Of a stretch of 64,000 bases of DNA, positions 29,151 through 38,937 are shown one piece after another; the first letter of the stretch is position 1; each line of letters begins with the position of its first letter. The notes beneath the pieces are model-generated. The model saw nothing but the letters and a program-made list of their open reading frames with translations. It ran no database searches and was not told the DNA's origin. The DNA is from an uncultured Butyricicoccus sp. (GTDB lineage Bacteria; Bacillota; Clostridia; Oscillospirales; Butyricicoccaceae): assembly GCA_910584935.1 (NCBI GenBank), contig CAJUDU010000001.1, positions 62,001-126,000 of the forward strand, given 5' to 3'. The translations under genes and the position numbers were made by a program.

Positions 29151-30554
29151 ATGAATAAACGGGTCATCAGCGCAGGCATTTTATTTGTCTTGCTGACGGG
29201 CATCCGCCTGCCGGCACAGGCGGCAGGCGGCATACAAATGGCAGGGCTGACAAGTAGCACAGGAGTCATTGTTTATGCGTTACATACCATAGCTGGCAAT
29301 GCGGCAGCATCCGCAAAACAAACGGCGTCTGCCGCTGGAGCAGAACCGGCAGAAAACGGGCAAATAGAAACCCCAGTTCAAAATGAATCTGCCGCCGCCA
29401 ATCCGCCGGCGCAAAAAACCCGTGAAATGGGTTTGGTTGCGGTTGAACGGAATGTACGGGAGAATAATCCGACCATTCGGACATTAAATTATACTGCGGC
29501 AGGCATCGGCTCAGGCGGCAGGACATCCCTTGCGGATAATGGAGAGCTTGCCGCACTAGTTGGGCAATACAGCGCCGCAGTTGCGGAATTGCAGCAGGCA
29601 TACGAAGCGGCAGAAGATGAAGCGGTTAAGCAGGCATATGCGTTGCAGCTTGGCATTCACCAAGCAAATCTTGCCAGCCTACAGGGGACAATTGCCATGC
29701 CAGCCATAACAGCCGCCATGACACAAATGATGTTGGAGGATGCAGAATATGGCGTGCGCCAGCAAGCGGGCAATGTTGCCAAACAGCTTTGTTATGGTGC
29801 GGAAAGTATGCTCATTGGCATGAAATCGCTTGCGGTTGTCACCGAGGATTTAACCCGGACATTAGCATCCCTTGACCGGACGATTGAAGTGATGAAAATC
29901 CAGAAAGAACGGGGTATGGTTAGTCAGCTTCAGTTTGATAATGTCTGTGAGCAGCGCAGGCAGTTAGCGGTACAAATTGAATCGCTGCAAAATCAGCAGC
30001 AAAGTTTGGGGTCAAATTTAGCGCTGATGTGTGGTTATGAAGCAGATATGTGCATTGTACCGAGCAATTTAAGTCATATCACCCTGCGAAACATACAGGA
30101 AATGGATTATGAAACCGATTTAGCCGCCGGGCTAAAAAACAGTTATGAATTATGGAGCAAAAAGAATGCTGTCATGCAGGCGGGCAACAAACGGGATATT
30201 CATATCAGCGGCACAGTAGACGCATATGAAGCCGCAAAAAAAGATGCAGAAGCCACAGAAGAAGCATTAAGGCAGGCATTTAAGGCGATTTATGATGCCG
30301 TAGCCGATCAAAAGCTTGCGGTTGACGCGGCACAGACAGCATATACAAAGGCACAATCAGATTTATCCATCAGCAAGACCAAATATGAGCTTGGTGCGAT
30401 ATCGCAGATGGATTACCTGTCGGCACAGGATACTTGTGCGGCGTCAAAAAATGCGGTAGAAACCGCGCATTTGAATTTAATTTCGGCATATCGTGCCTAT
30501 GTATGGGCAAAACAAGGGTTAATTTCTACCGGCGCGGCAGGAGGCGCATCATGA
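29151..30554 (+). CDS. TolC-like efflux component, paralogue 1
   Basis: A 467-aa secreted or surface protein: signal peptide (1-24, ending LPAQAAGG), a low-complexity Ala/Glu/Gln stretch (about 40-90), then long alpha-helical coiled coils with the internal duplication typical of TolC-family proteins (SLDRTIEVMKIQKERGMVSQ and later KYELGAISQMDYLSAQDT, both with the G.(I/V)S..D/Q signature). About 440 residues of such helices match the TolC fold length, though beta-barrel strands are not obvious. Stop overlaps the start of the second paralogue. First gene of the efflux operon. Confidence 0.75.
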   Translation: MNKRVISAGILFVLLTGIRLPAQAAGGIQMAGLTSSTGVIVYALHTIAGNAAASAKQTASAAGAEPAENGQIETPVQNESAAANPPAQKTREMGLVAVERNVRENNPTIRTLNYTAAGIGSGGRTSLADNGELAALVGQYSAAVAELQQAYEAAEDEAVKQAYALQLGIHQANLASLQGTIAMPAITAAMTQMMLEDAEYGVRQQAGNVAKQLCYGAESMLIGMKSLAVVTEDLTRTLASLDRTIEVMKIQKERGMVSQLQFDNVCEQRRQLAVQIESLQNQQQSLGSNLALMCGYEADMCIVPSNLSHITLRNIQEMDYETDLAAGLKNSYELWSKKNAVMQAGNKRDIHISGTVDAYEAAKKDAEATEEALRQAFKAIYDAVADQKLAVDAAQTAYTKAQSDLSISKTKYELGAISQMDYLSAQDTCAASKNAVETAHLNLISAYRAYVWAKQGLISTGAAGGAS

Positions 30555-31864
30555 TGAAAAAACGGGTTTTTGCATTGACAGCACTTTTAGCAATGGGGCT
30601 AAGCATACCGGCGCAGGCAGTGAACGCATTGCCCACCGTGGTGGCAACACTTGGCACACAAACTGCCATACAGACGCTTTATCAGCATATGGAAAATACC
30701 AAGGCAGCAACGCCAGGTATTGCAGGCAGTACATTATCATTTGATGAGATTGAACGGGTTGTCCGGCAAAATAATGTTTCCATTAAATCATTAGATCAGA
30801 CCTTAGCGGGAGTTGGCGCAACCAAGGTAAATGATCAATATAAGGAACAATATGATAATCTGGAAATCCAGATGTGGCAATACCAATCAGAAATCAACAA
30901 TTTGGAAAGTTCAATCCGAGCGCTGAAAAATCAACAGGGTGATGGCGTAGATAACAGTGGCTTAATTCGGTCATTGGAGGCACAAAAGGCGGCATTACAG
31001 TCAACCATTGCGTCTACACGAATGTCATATGATGATTTAGAGGATCAAGAAGATGATGCCACAGAAGAAATTGGTTATACATACAATACGACAAAAGAGC
31101 AAGTAACCAACACAGCGAATCAAATTGTGATGAGTGCGCAGGCGGCATATATTGCCATGCACACATTAGAGGATTCAATTGCATCGGCCAAACGCAATTT
31201 GCAGGCGCTTGACCGGAATATGGGTGTGGTACAGACCCAAGTGAATGTAGGGGCAGCGACTCAGCTTGATATTTTAGCGTTGGAAGCGCAAAAGGAAGCG
31301 TTGCAGGCAAATTTACAAACATTAGAAACCCAGCGGGCGAATCAAAAGAACAGCCTAGCAATTTTATGTGGTTATGGGGCAAACGAAGCGGTAACGGTAG
31401 GGGAGATTCCAGAAGTGACCGTGGAAATGTTAGGGCAAATGGATTATGAAAAGGATTTAGAAGAGGCGCGTAAGAACAGCTATACATTATGGGCAAAACA
31501 GGATGCGATTGACAAAGCCTCGCGGGATTACGCAAATGATGTAACCCATAGTTTACATGCGTTTGAAGCGGCAAAGATTGATTTAGAAGCCGAAAAAGAG
31601 AATTTTACAAACAGTTTCCGGCAGTTATATAAAACGGTACAGGAAGACGAAGTTTTATTAGAATCAGCGCAGAGCAGTTATGCGCAGGAGCAGAAAAACT
31701 TTGCGGTCAGTGAGTTGAAGTATAATCGTGGTGCAATTTCAAAAAATGATTATGATGCGGCGAAAGACACGCTTGAAACTGCGGCAGACGCAGTAAAGAC
31801 AGCAAAAATCAATTTATTTTCAGCTTATAACACCTATCAATGGGCAATAAAAGGAACCCTTTAA
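30551..31864 (+). CDS. TolC-like efflux component, paralogue 2
   Basis: A 437-aa protein of the same build as its upstream neighbour: signal peptide (MMKKRVFALTALLAMGLSIP, cut after AQA), N-terminal motif LSFDEIERVVRQNN, then coiled coils with MGVVQTQVNVGAATQLDILA and KYNRGAISKNDYDAAKDT. The ATGATGA overlap with paralogue 1 and AGGAGG at 30539 show coupling. Two paralogues in tandem could form a hetero-oligomer. No sorting signal or lipobox is seen. Confidence 0.75.
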   Translation: MMKKRVFALTALLAMGLSIPAQAVNALPTVVATLGTQTAIQTLYQHMENTKAATPGIAGSTLSFDEIERVVRQNNVSIKSLDQTLAGVGATKVNDQYKEQYDNLEIQMWQYQSEINNLESSIRALKNQQGDGVDNSGLIRSLEAQKAALQSTIASTRMSYDDLEDQEDDATEEIGYTYNTTKEQVTNTANQIVMSAQAAYIAMHTLEDSIASAKRNLQALDRNMGVVQTQVNVGAATQLDILALEAQKEALQANLQTLETQRANQKNSLAILCGYGANEAVTVGEIPEVTVEMLGQMDYEKDLEEARKNSYTLWAKQDAIDKASRDYANDVTHSLHAFEAAKIDLEAEKENFTNSFRQLYKTVQEDEVLLESAQSSYAQEQKNFAVSELKYNRGAISKNDYDAAKDTLETAADAVKTAKINLFSAYNTYQWAIKGTL

Positions 31865-31899
31865 AAGTTGAAAAGAAACACATTTTGGAGGTTATGACC

Positions 31900-33327
31900 A
31901 TGAAGCAAAAAAGAGTGATTGCCTGTATGCTGGCGCTGTTTATTTTTGTAACAGTGTCAGGCTGTGGGCAGAAAGCATCGGAAGAAGATTCCTCAGAAGG
32001 GGAAACCCTGCAGGGGGTTGCAGTGGAAATTGCAGATGTGCAAACCGGGGAAATGGCGGCGGAATCCTCTGTGGCAGGCACAGTAGAAGCGACTAATTCC
32101 GTGCAGGTATTTCCAATGCTCGCAGGAACAGTATTGTCGTTAAATGTCGCCGAAGGCGATATGGTCACAAAAGGGCAGACATTATTCCAGGTGGATACCT
32201 CCACCGTGACCAGCACATATAGTTCGTTAAAACAGAGTTATAGTGCAACAAAGGCATCGACTGACCAAAGCATAGCGACAGCACAAATTGGGGTGCGCAA
32301 TGCGCAGCTTGCCGTAGAAAATGCACAACGTGGGGTAGAAGATGCCCAGCGTGCGGTAGAAAATGCCCAGCTTGGCGTAGACAATGCGCAAATTACGGTA
32401 GACCAGGCAACGACAGCATATGAAAATACCAAAGCGCTGCATGATGCAGGCGCAGCTTCTGACCAGGCGCTGACACAAGCGGAACAGGGGTTACAGCAGG
32501 CAAATGCAGCTATGAAAAATGCACAATCCACCGTGAAGCAGGCAGAAAATGGGTTACAGCAGGCGCAGGCAGGTGTAACCCAAGCACAATCTGGTGTTGC
32601 TACCGCACAGGCAGCCGTACAGCAGGCAGTTGCAGGGCAGCGGGCATCGCTTGCACAAATTCAGGCATCCATGGCACAGATTGAAGCCCAGGCAAAACTT
32701 GGCACAGTAACTGCGCCGGTTTCAGGGCTTGTCACTTCTGTCGGCATTGAACGCGGCGGCATGGCGGCGCAGTCCGCCCCGGCCGTCGTCATTGCCGAAG
32801 GCGGCAATATTGATGTGACCGTGAATGTCAGCGAAACGGTGTTATCTGAACTAAATATTGGCGACCGGGCAGAATTAACCATACAATCGGTTTCAGCCGA
32901 CCCGTTTGATGGTTCGATTGCCACCATTGCAACCGCAGCCAATCCACAAACACGGCTGTATGAAGTCACGATTGCTTTGCCACAGGCAATGAAGCCAACC
33001 ATTGGTGCGTTTGCAAATGTCACTTTGTTCACCAACCGTCGCAGCAATGCGGTTTATGTGCCAACCGAAGCCATTTTAACCGATGGGGATGAAGAATATG
33101 TTTATATTTTAACCGATGACCGTCCATCCAAAGACCGCCATGACGAAGCGATTGGCAACGGTGATGGCCCATGGGCAAAAAAAGTGCTTATTCGTACTGG
33201 GTTAGTTGGTGATGGCATTACCGAAGTGACAGAACGTCTGATTGGCGGCGAACGTCTGGTAGTAAAAGGGCAAAGTTATCTTTCTGATGGCACATTGGTG
33301 CGTATTGTAAATGGGGAGGATGCTTAA
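31900..33327 (+). CDS. RND efflux membrane-fusion (adaptor) lipoprotein
   Basis: A 475-aa adaptor of the HlyD/AcrA family. The signal peptide ends in the lipobox VSGC, so it is probably a lipoprotein. Then come a lipoyl half-motif (VFPMLAGTVLSLNVAEGDMV), a long coiled-coil hairpin (about 110-265) with a striking 7-11 residue repeat rich in NAQ and AQ (e.g. ENAQRGVEDAQRAVENAQLG), the second lipoyl half (GTVTAPVSGLVTSVGIERGG) and beta-barrel domains. The hairpin is longer than in AcrA, reaching toward a partner. The start at 31900 has TGGAGG 8 nt upstream. Confidence 0.92.
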   Translation: MKQKRVIACMLALFIFVTVSGCGQKASEEDSSEGETLQGVAVEIADVQTGEMAAESSVAGTVEATNSVQVFPMLAGTVLSLNVAEGDMVTKGQTLFQVDTSTVTSTYSSLKQSYSATKASTDQSIATAQIGVRNAQLAVENAQRGVEDAQRAVENAQLGVDNAQITVDQATTAYENTKALHDAGAASDQALTQAEQGLQQANAAMKNAQSTVKQAENGLQQAQAGVTQAQSGVATAQAAVQQAVAGQRASLAQIQASMAQIEAQAKLGTVTAPVSGLVTSVGIERGGMAAQSAPAVVIAEGGNIDVTVNVSETVLSELNIGDRAELTIQSVSADPFDGSIATIATAANPQTRLYEVTIALPQAMKPTIGAFANVTLFTNRRSNAVYVPTEAILTDGDEEYVYILTDDRPSKDRHDEAIGNGDGPWAKKVLIRTGLVGDGITEVTERLIGGERLVVKGQSYLSDGTLVRIVNGEDA

Positions 33328-33330
33328 CCC

Positions 33331-36300
33331 ATGAAAATAGCAGATTTTTGTATCCGGCATAAGGTCACAACTATTTTGTCTTTTGTGCTCATTGTGATAT
33401 TTGGCGCGATGAGTTTTGGCGCATTGCCGCTGGCACTCATGCCGAATATTGAATTGCCAATGGCAATTGTGATGACGACTTATGTTGGTGCAGGCCCGGA
33501 AGAAATTGAAAACCTTGTCACAAAGCCGATTGAATCGGCATGTGCCAGTGTTGCGGGCATGGATGAATTGCAAAGCAGTTCATCCGAAAACATGAGTATG
33601 GTTATGGTCACTTTCGCGGATGGCACCAATATGGATGAAGCATTGGTGGATATGCGTGAAAAAGTTGATTTGGCAAAATCCTCACTGCCGGAAGATGCTT
33701 CCGCACCAACGGTAATGAAGATGGATATTGATTCTATGCCGGTTGTATTATTTGGGTTAAAGGGCGATGATTTAGCAAAACTGCAATCCATTGCGGATGA
33801 TGATATTTCGCCGCGTTTGGAACGCATTGATGGTGTCGCGTCAGTGGAGGTATCTGGCGGTTATGTCAATGAAGTTGCCATTGAAACTTATCTCGACCGT
33901 TTGGAAGGGTATGGTTTATCGGTATCTTATATTGCGCAGATGTTAGGTGCGGATAATGTTGCTATGCCGGCGGGCGAGGTAAACAATGGCACACAGAAAT
34001 TATCTGTCCGTACCGATGGTGAATATAAATCGGTTGAAGATGTTGCAAATACATTGATTCCATTGCCAACTGGCGGAACCATTCGGTTAAATGAGATTGC
34101 CAGTGTTTCAATGAAACCGCAGGATCAATCCGCGATTGCGAAAGTGGATGGCGAACCTTGTTTGATTGTATCGGTCAGCAAGCAATCCGGTGTCAATACG
34201 GTACAGGTTGCCGAACGTGCCATGAAAGCCATGGAAGGGTTAAAAGAAGAAAATCCGGATATCAATTATACCATTTTGATGGATCAGGCAGAATACATTA
34301 ACCTGACTGTGGATTCGGTTATGCAGAATATTATATTTGGTGTAGCATTTGCTGCGGTTGTACTTTTGTTGTTTTTGCGCGATTTGGGTTCCACAGCGGT
34401 TATTTCGGTATCCATGCCGGTATGTATTGTCACCGTATTTTTGGTGATGCGTGCCCTTGGCATTACGCTCAATATGATGTCACTGGGCGGCATGGCAATG
34501 GGTGTCGGCATGATTGTTGACAACTCCATTGTTGTATTGGAAAATATTTTCCGTTTCCGGACGGATGGTTGCAGCCGTTGGGATTCCTGCACCAAAGGCG
34601 CGGCAGAAGTATCATTGTCTATATCGGCGTCAACCCTCACAACCATTGCGGTATTTTTGCCGCTTGGGTTATCCGGCGGTATGGCAGGCATGATGTTCAA
34701 GGAATTTTGTATTACCATTTGTGCCTTGCTTGGCGCATCGCTGGTCATTGCGCTGACGCTTGTACCACTTCTTTGTTATATCACGATGGATCGCGGCAAG
34801 CGCCGCTTGAAAGTTGCCAATGATACCGGTGATTTAGGCGATAAACCATTAATGCGTAAATATAAAGGGCTGCTCCGGTTCTTTATTAAAAAGCGTTTTG
34901 TTGCGGTCATTGTATCATTTGCTATGATTGTGGTATTTGTCATGAGTATTGGCGCGGCAGGCATGGAACTGATTCCAGAGATGGATCAGGGACAGATTTC
35001 GGTAAGCATTGGTATGCCTATTGGTTCAGAAATGGAAGAAACCGCAGCCATTCAGGACAGGGTATGTAAAATTGCGGAAGATATCATACCTGAGCTGGAT
35101 AGTATGTATTATACAACTGGCGGTGGCAGTATGATGTCCAGCGGCAGCAGTGTCACACTGATGCTGGTGGATTTGGATCAGCGTGACCGTTCTTCTATGG
35201 AAATAGCAAATGAATTGCGTGATCATTTGGCGGATATTGCGGGTTGTGAAATTTCTGTTTCAGCGTCGTCTAGCATGAGTATGTCAAGCGGGGCAGTTAG
35301 CATCAGCCTTTCCGGTAATGATTATGATGAACTGGTCAAAGCTGGGGATGATTTAGTTACGCAGATTTCTGCATTGCCCGATGCAATTGAGGTAGAAAGT
35401 TCTGCGTCAGAAGAAGAACCTCGTGTCAGTGTCAAAGTCAACCGTGAAAATGCAACGCGGTTTGGGCTGACAGCGGCAACCATTGGCGCCGCTGTGCGTG
35501 GGCAGATTAACGGTTCCACAGCCACCAAGATGAAAATTGGCGGCGAGGAATATGATATCACAGTCCGGGGAGATGAGGCAGCAAAAGCAAGCCTTGACGC
35601 GTTAAAAGCCATGATGATCCCCACACAAACAGGCGGTTCAGTACCGCTCAGCCTGGTTGCGGATATCAGCACAGAACTTGCGCCGCAAAGCATTGCGCGT
35701 GATAACCAGAGTCGTACCATCACCATCACAGGGGAAAGCCTTTCAGATAATGTAGTTGGGTTAAATGCCGAAGTGGATAAGATTTTAGAGGCTTATCAAA
35801 TGCCGGATAGTGTTACCTTGGAAACTGGCGGCGAAATGGAAGATATGGCAGAATCCTTTGGTACCTTAGGGTTTGCGCTTGTGGTTGCATTAGGGCTGGT
35901 ATATTTTGTTTTGGCAAGCCAGTTTGAATCTTTTGTGATGCCAATTATCATTATGATGATTTTGCCAATTGGTTTGTTAGGTGCGATGTTTGGCTTGCCG
36001 GTGACAGGCAACAAAATTTCCATGGTATCCATCATCGGTGTGATTATCCTGGCAGGTACCATAGTCAATTCATCCATTGTTTTAATTGACTATATCCAAA
36101 CCCGCAGGGGGCGCGGCGAGGATAAAAATACAGCGATATTAAATGCGTGCCCGCGGCGTGTACGTCCGGTGCTGATGACAACATTAACCACAGTATTAGG
36201 TTTGCTGCCGATGGCATTTTCAGGCGGGGAAGGTTCAGAAATGATGCGTCCTATGGCAATTGTTATGATTACGGGTATGATTGTTTCAACCATTGTAACC

Positions 36301-36429
36301 TTGTTATTTACGCCGGTTTATTATTCGCTGATTGATAGTTTAACTTCACGATTCAAAAAACATAAACCGCAAGACCCACGGGATGATGTGCCAGGAGGTA
36401 AAATAGAATTACAAAAAGAGGGGGTATAA
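33331..36429 (+). CDS. RND family efflux pump, inner membrane subunit
   Basis: A 1032-aa proton-driven transporter of the AcrB/HAE1 class with 12 expected membrane segments and two large extracytoplasmic loops. It begins MKIADFCIRHKVTTILSFVL; GMIVDNSIVVLENIFR in TM4 carries the paired Asp-type region, and the second half has GVIILAGTIVNSSIVLIDYI. It is 3 nt downstream of the adaptor. The substrate cannot be told. A serine/methionine-rich segment (GGGSMMSSGSSV, SASSSMSMSSGAVS) in the second loop is distinctive. Confidence 0.95.
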   Translation: MKIADFCIRHKVTTILSFVLIVIFGAMSFGALPLALMPNIELPMAIVMTTYVGAGPEEIENLVTKPIESACASVAGMDELQSSSSENMSMVMVTFADGTNMDEALVDMREKVDLAKSSLPEDASAPTVMKMDIDSMPVVLFGLKGDDLAKLQSIADDDISPRLERIDGVASVEVSGGYVNEVAIETYLDRLEGYGLSVSYIAQMLGADNVAMPAGEVNNGTQKLSVRTDGEYKSVEDVANTLIPLPTGGTIRLNEIASVSMKPQDQSAIAKVDGEPCLIVSVSKQSGVNTVQVAERAMKAMEGLKEENPDINYTILMDQAEYINLTVDSVMQNIIFGVAFAAVVLLLFLRDLGSTAVISVSMPVCIVTVFLVMRALGITLNMMSLGGMAMGVGMIVDNSIVVLENIFRFRTDGCSRWDSCTKGAAEVSLSISASTLTTIAVFLPLGLSGGMAGMMFKEFCITICALLGASLVIALTLVPLLCYITMDRGKRRLKVANDTGDLGDKPLMRKYKGLLRFFIKKRFVAVIVSFAMIVVFVMSIGAAGMELIPEMDQGQISVSIGMPIGSEMEETAAIQDRVCKIAEDIIPELDSMYYTTGGGSMMSSGSSVTLMLVDLDQRDRSSMEIANELRDHLADIAGCEISVSASSSMSMSSGAVSISLSGNDYDELVKAGDDLVTQISALPDAIEVESSASEEEPRVSVKVNRENATRFGLTAATIGAAVRGQINGSTATKMKIGGEEYDITVRGDEAAKASLDALKAMMIPTQTGGSVPLSLVADISTELAPQSIARDNQSRTITITGESLSDNVVGLNAEVDKILEAYQMPDSVTLETGGEMEDMAESFGTLGFALVVALGLVYFVLASQFESFVMPIIIMMILPIGLLGAMFGLPVTGNKISMVSIIGVIILAGTIVNSSIVLIDYIQTRRGRGEDKNTAILNACPRRVRPVLMTTLTTVLGLLPMAFSGGEGSEMMRPMAIVMITGMIVSTIVTLLFTPVYYSLIDSLTSRFKKHKPQDPRDDVPGGKIELQKEGV

Positions 36430-36434
36430 AACAA

Positions 36435-37016
36435 ATGACGCAGGCACGGGAAAGCCGCCGGGCAGATATTTTGCGGGCAGCTTTTGAGGAATTTTGCGGC
36501 GGGGGATATGACCGCACCCGGATGGAACATATTGCCCGCCGTGCGGGCATTGGCAAATCGACAATTTATGAATATTTCCCCTCCAAAACCGAATTATTAA
36601 CGGCGGTAGGGGAATGGATATTTGAAAATGCCTGCAAAGCGCTGCATGAGATTTTTTCAAAGCAGCAGCTATTCCGTGATATGGTATATCATTATTTGAA
36701 ATATATGAACCAGCTTATGATTAAAGCGGGAGCAGGTTTATTAAGCATACGCGGCGGGGATTCAACCTTTGAAGTGGCTTACAAATGCGGGGAACAATTC
36801 CGAGATTTCATTTTAAAGCAGTTGATGGATGCAGTAGCAAAGGCGCAGCAAAAGGGTGAAATTGCACAAGATTTGCAAACAGAGGCGGTTGCGAGTTTAA
36901 TCATCGGCCTGTCCAGCCCAGCGATTTTGATAACCGTAACCGAAGATTGGGAAGAACATATACAGCAGATTATTAATGTTCTATTCAAAGGGCTTCAGCC
37001 GCGTGCCAGCACATAA
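36435..37016 (+). CDS. TetR family transcriptional regulator
   Basis: A 193-aa repressor-type protein. The N-terminal helix-turn-helix is RADILRAAFEEFCGGGYDRT ... AGIGKSTIYEYFPSKTELLT; the rest is a ligand-binding helical domain. As last gene of the efflux operon (5-bp gap after the RND gene) and with a TetR-type operator over the operon promoter, it most likely represses the operon and itself. Confidence 0.92.
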   Translation: MTQARESRRADILRAAFEEFCGGGYDRTRMEHIARRAGIGKSTIYEYFPSKTELLTAVGEWIFENACKALHEIFSKQQLFRDMVYHYLKYMNQLMIKAGAGLLSIRGGDSTFEVAYKCGEQFRDFILKQLMDAVAKAQQKGEIAQDLQTEAVASLIIGLSSPAILITVTEDWEEHIQQIINVLFKGLQPRAST

Positions 37017-37095
37017 AAAAAGAAACACCTGCCAAAAGCATTTGCTGTGTTATGATTGATAGCCAGAAATAAAAATAATCTTTTCATTTGATGCA

Positions 37096-37124
37096 AAAAA
37101 CACCCCAAAAGGGGTGTTTTTTTT
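37096..37124. terminator. Terminator between the efflux operon and the recombinase
   Basis: Stem AAAAACACCCC / GGGGTGTTTTT around AAAA, with A and T runs on both sides, so it works for both converging units. Confidence 0.92.
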
Positions 37125-37171
37125 GTGCCTGTAAACAGACAATAAGCATAATAAGATGATTTCTTTTTGTT

Positions 37172-38710
37172 TCACACCTCCATACCATCATATCCGGCAG
37201 CAAAAACAATATGCAGCCGCCCGTCCCCAACCGTTACACGTGAAACACTCAGTGCCGCAATCCGTTTTTTTTGTGCAAGTGTATATGTATCCCATTCTTC
37301 CGGGATTGCGGCAAATTGTTTTTCCAATTTTGCATTGGCGGCAGGGGGATGATTTTGCGCCTGCGCTTCGCGCAGGCGGGCTAGGGCTGTATTTTTTTCA
37401 TGCAATAACGCTGCGGTTAATGCTAAGACATCGGGTTGGGTAATTTGGGCGATATTCTGGGTAAGCTGTGCGATTTCCTGTTCCAGCTGGACAAGTTCCC
37501 GGCTGGTTTCCGGCGGGCATGGCGCTGCTTGGCGCTCAAGCGGCACTTGCCGCAAACCACGCAAAAAAGGCAGCAATACGGCTTGCACAGATGCTTCAAT
37601 TTGTTCCAGCGTCATCACTTGGCTGCGCCCAGGGCAGCAGCCTTTTTTGCGTCCGCCGCAGTTAATATAATGTCCGCGGTGCGGTGCGGGCTGATTCACA
37701 ACCGTTACCGCATAACCACAATGTTCACATTTCATCAGCCCGGATAACCAGCTATGTGAGCCGCGTCCACTGTTTTTCACCGCCTGGTTTTGTCCAAGTT
37801 TTTGCTGTACTTTTAACCAAATTTCTGCGGGGATAAACCCTTCATGCGGGGCGAGTGAAAGAAAACCGCCTTTCATATCACAGAATTTACTGCGCGTCCG
37901 TCCAGTGCGCGGGGCATAAAAATAACAGCCATGTGTACCGTCATAAGCCGAAAGCGGGTCGTTGATGGTCACACCTTGTCGGGAAAAGTATTGATAAACA
38001 AATGGGTCAGCCTGTACATAAGCGGGATTGCGCAGCAGCCGCCCAAGCTGTGCGGTGCTCCAGGTATTGCCGGAGGTGGTGCGGATCTGTTTTTCAGCCA
38101 GCCAGCGCATCAGTGAGCCAAGCGAAGCGCCTGGTTCAAGGTAACGGGAAAATAATGCGGCAACAATTTCCGCCTGTGCGGGGCAAGGGATAAAACACGC
38201 GGTATGTTTGCCTGCGCATATGGTTTGCCCTTTGGCAAAGCCAAAGGGAGGACGACCGCCTAAATACATACCGGATTTTGCGCGTTCATAATAATTATCG
38301 GTCACACGGCGGATAATGGTTTCCCGTTCAAATTGGGCAAAAACCATCATAATTTGTGCCATTGCGGCGCCAGCAGGCGTATTATCCAGCGTAAGCCCAT
38401 CTTCACAGGAAATAAATGCAATTTGTTTTTGCCGTAATAATTCATATAGTCCAGTGAAATCATGCACACTGCGGCTGACGCGGTCAAGCTTATACACAAT
38501 GATTTTCTGAATATGCCCCTGCCCAATATCCTGTAAGAGTTTCTGGAAACCCGGACGCGCTGTATTTTTACCGGAAAATCCTTTGTCCTGATAGACTTGG
38601 ACATTTTGCAGTTCTAAATCGGTCAAACGAGCTTTACAGCGGTCAATTTGAGTTTCAATCGAAATGCTGTCCGCTTTATCAACAGACTGTCGTGCATAAA
38701 TGGCAGTCAT
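37172..38710 (-). CDS. Large serine recombinase
   Basis: A 512-aa site-specific recombinase. The N-terminal resolvase domain has the catalytic serine in IYARQSVDK (Ser9) and the YKLDRVSRS arginine motif; QFERETIIRRV is the family's helix E region. A recombinase domain (about 165-290), a zinc ribbon (MKCEHCGY ... CGGRKKGCC, about 345-385) and a coiled coil (about 415-465) follow. Length is close to TndX of Tn5397. It is probably the enzyme that moves the 26.9-57.2 kb segment, although it lies in the middle rather than at an end. Its ATG overlaps the stop of a 34-aa ORF. A parS-like site lies within its 3' part. Confidence 0.93.
   Translation of the reverse strand: MTAIYARQSVDKADSISIETQIDRCKARLTDLELQNVQVYQDKGFSGKNTARPGFQKLLQDIGQGHIQKIIVYKLDRVSRSVHDFTGLYELLRQKQIAFISCEDGLTLDNTPAGAAMAQIMMVFAQFERETIIRRVTDNYYERAKSGMYLGGRPPFGFAKGQTICAGKHTACFIPCPAQAEIVAALFSRYLEPGASLGSLMRWLAEKQIRTTSGNTWSTAQLGRLLRNPAYVQADPFVYQYFSRQGVTINDPLSAYDGTHGCYFYAPRTGRTRSKFCDMKGGFLSLAPHEGFIPAEIWLKVQQKLGQNQAVKNSGRGSHSWLSGLMKCEHCGYAVTVVNQPAPHRGHYINCGGRKKGCCPGRSQVMTLEQIEASVQAVLLPFLRGLRQVPLERQAAPCPPETSRELVQLEQEIAQLTQNIAQITQPDVLALTAALLHEKNTALARLREAQAQNHPPAANAKLEKQFAAIPEEWDTYTLAQKKRIAALSVSRVTVGDGRLHIVFAAGYDGMEV
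37232..37247. promoter_or_regulatory. parS-like site 6 (14 of 16), inside the recombinase gene
   Basis: CGTTACACGTGAAACA. It codes for VSRVT near the recombinase C terminus, so it could be chance or selected. Confidence 0.5.
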
Positions 38711-38811
38711 GCGAATTGTTCACGAACTTTTGCAAGCGCGGTTTTTAACGCGGATGCGTCCCCATCCGGGCGGATGGATACCGTAACAGCAAGTGGGGTT
38801 TGGTTTGCCAT
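38707..38811 (-). CDS. 34-aa ORF coupled to the recombinase
   Basis: Starts MANQTPLAVTVSIRPDGDAS and ends KVREQFA. GAGGTGAT lies 5-6 nt upstream of the ATG. Its TGA overlaps the recombinase ATG as ATGA, so translation is coupled. Residues 10-34 look like a short strand and helix. No family recognised; a recombinase accessory or merely a leader peptide. Confidence 0.6.
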   Translation of the reverse strand: MANQTPLAVTVSIRPDGDASALKTALAKVREQFA

Positions 38812-38878
38812 AAAAATATCACCTCACAGCCAGTATATGAATCAGGGAATCAGATTATCCCCGGGCAAAAATAAAAAT

Positions 38879-38915
38879 ACACAAAGTTATCCACAGATTG
38901 TTGATAACTTTGTGT
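38879..38915. promoter_or_regulatory. Inverted repeat containing a DnaA box
   Basis: Perfect 13-bp arms ACACAAAGTTATC (38879-38891) and GATAACTTTGTGT (38903-38915) around an 11-nt spacer. A full TTATCCACA box begins in the left arm. It lies between the recombinase transcript start and the end of the chromate transporter gene. As RNA it is a hairpin without a T run. Confidence 0.65.
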
Positions 38916-38937
38916 AAAGCGGGATGCCCGCATTTTT

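Noticed and set aside
32227..32531. Minus-strand ORFs opposite the adaptor coiled coil
   Set aside because: They arise from the repetitive coiled-coil codons of the adaptor.
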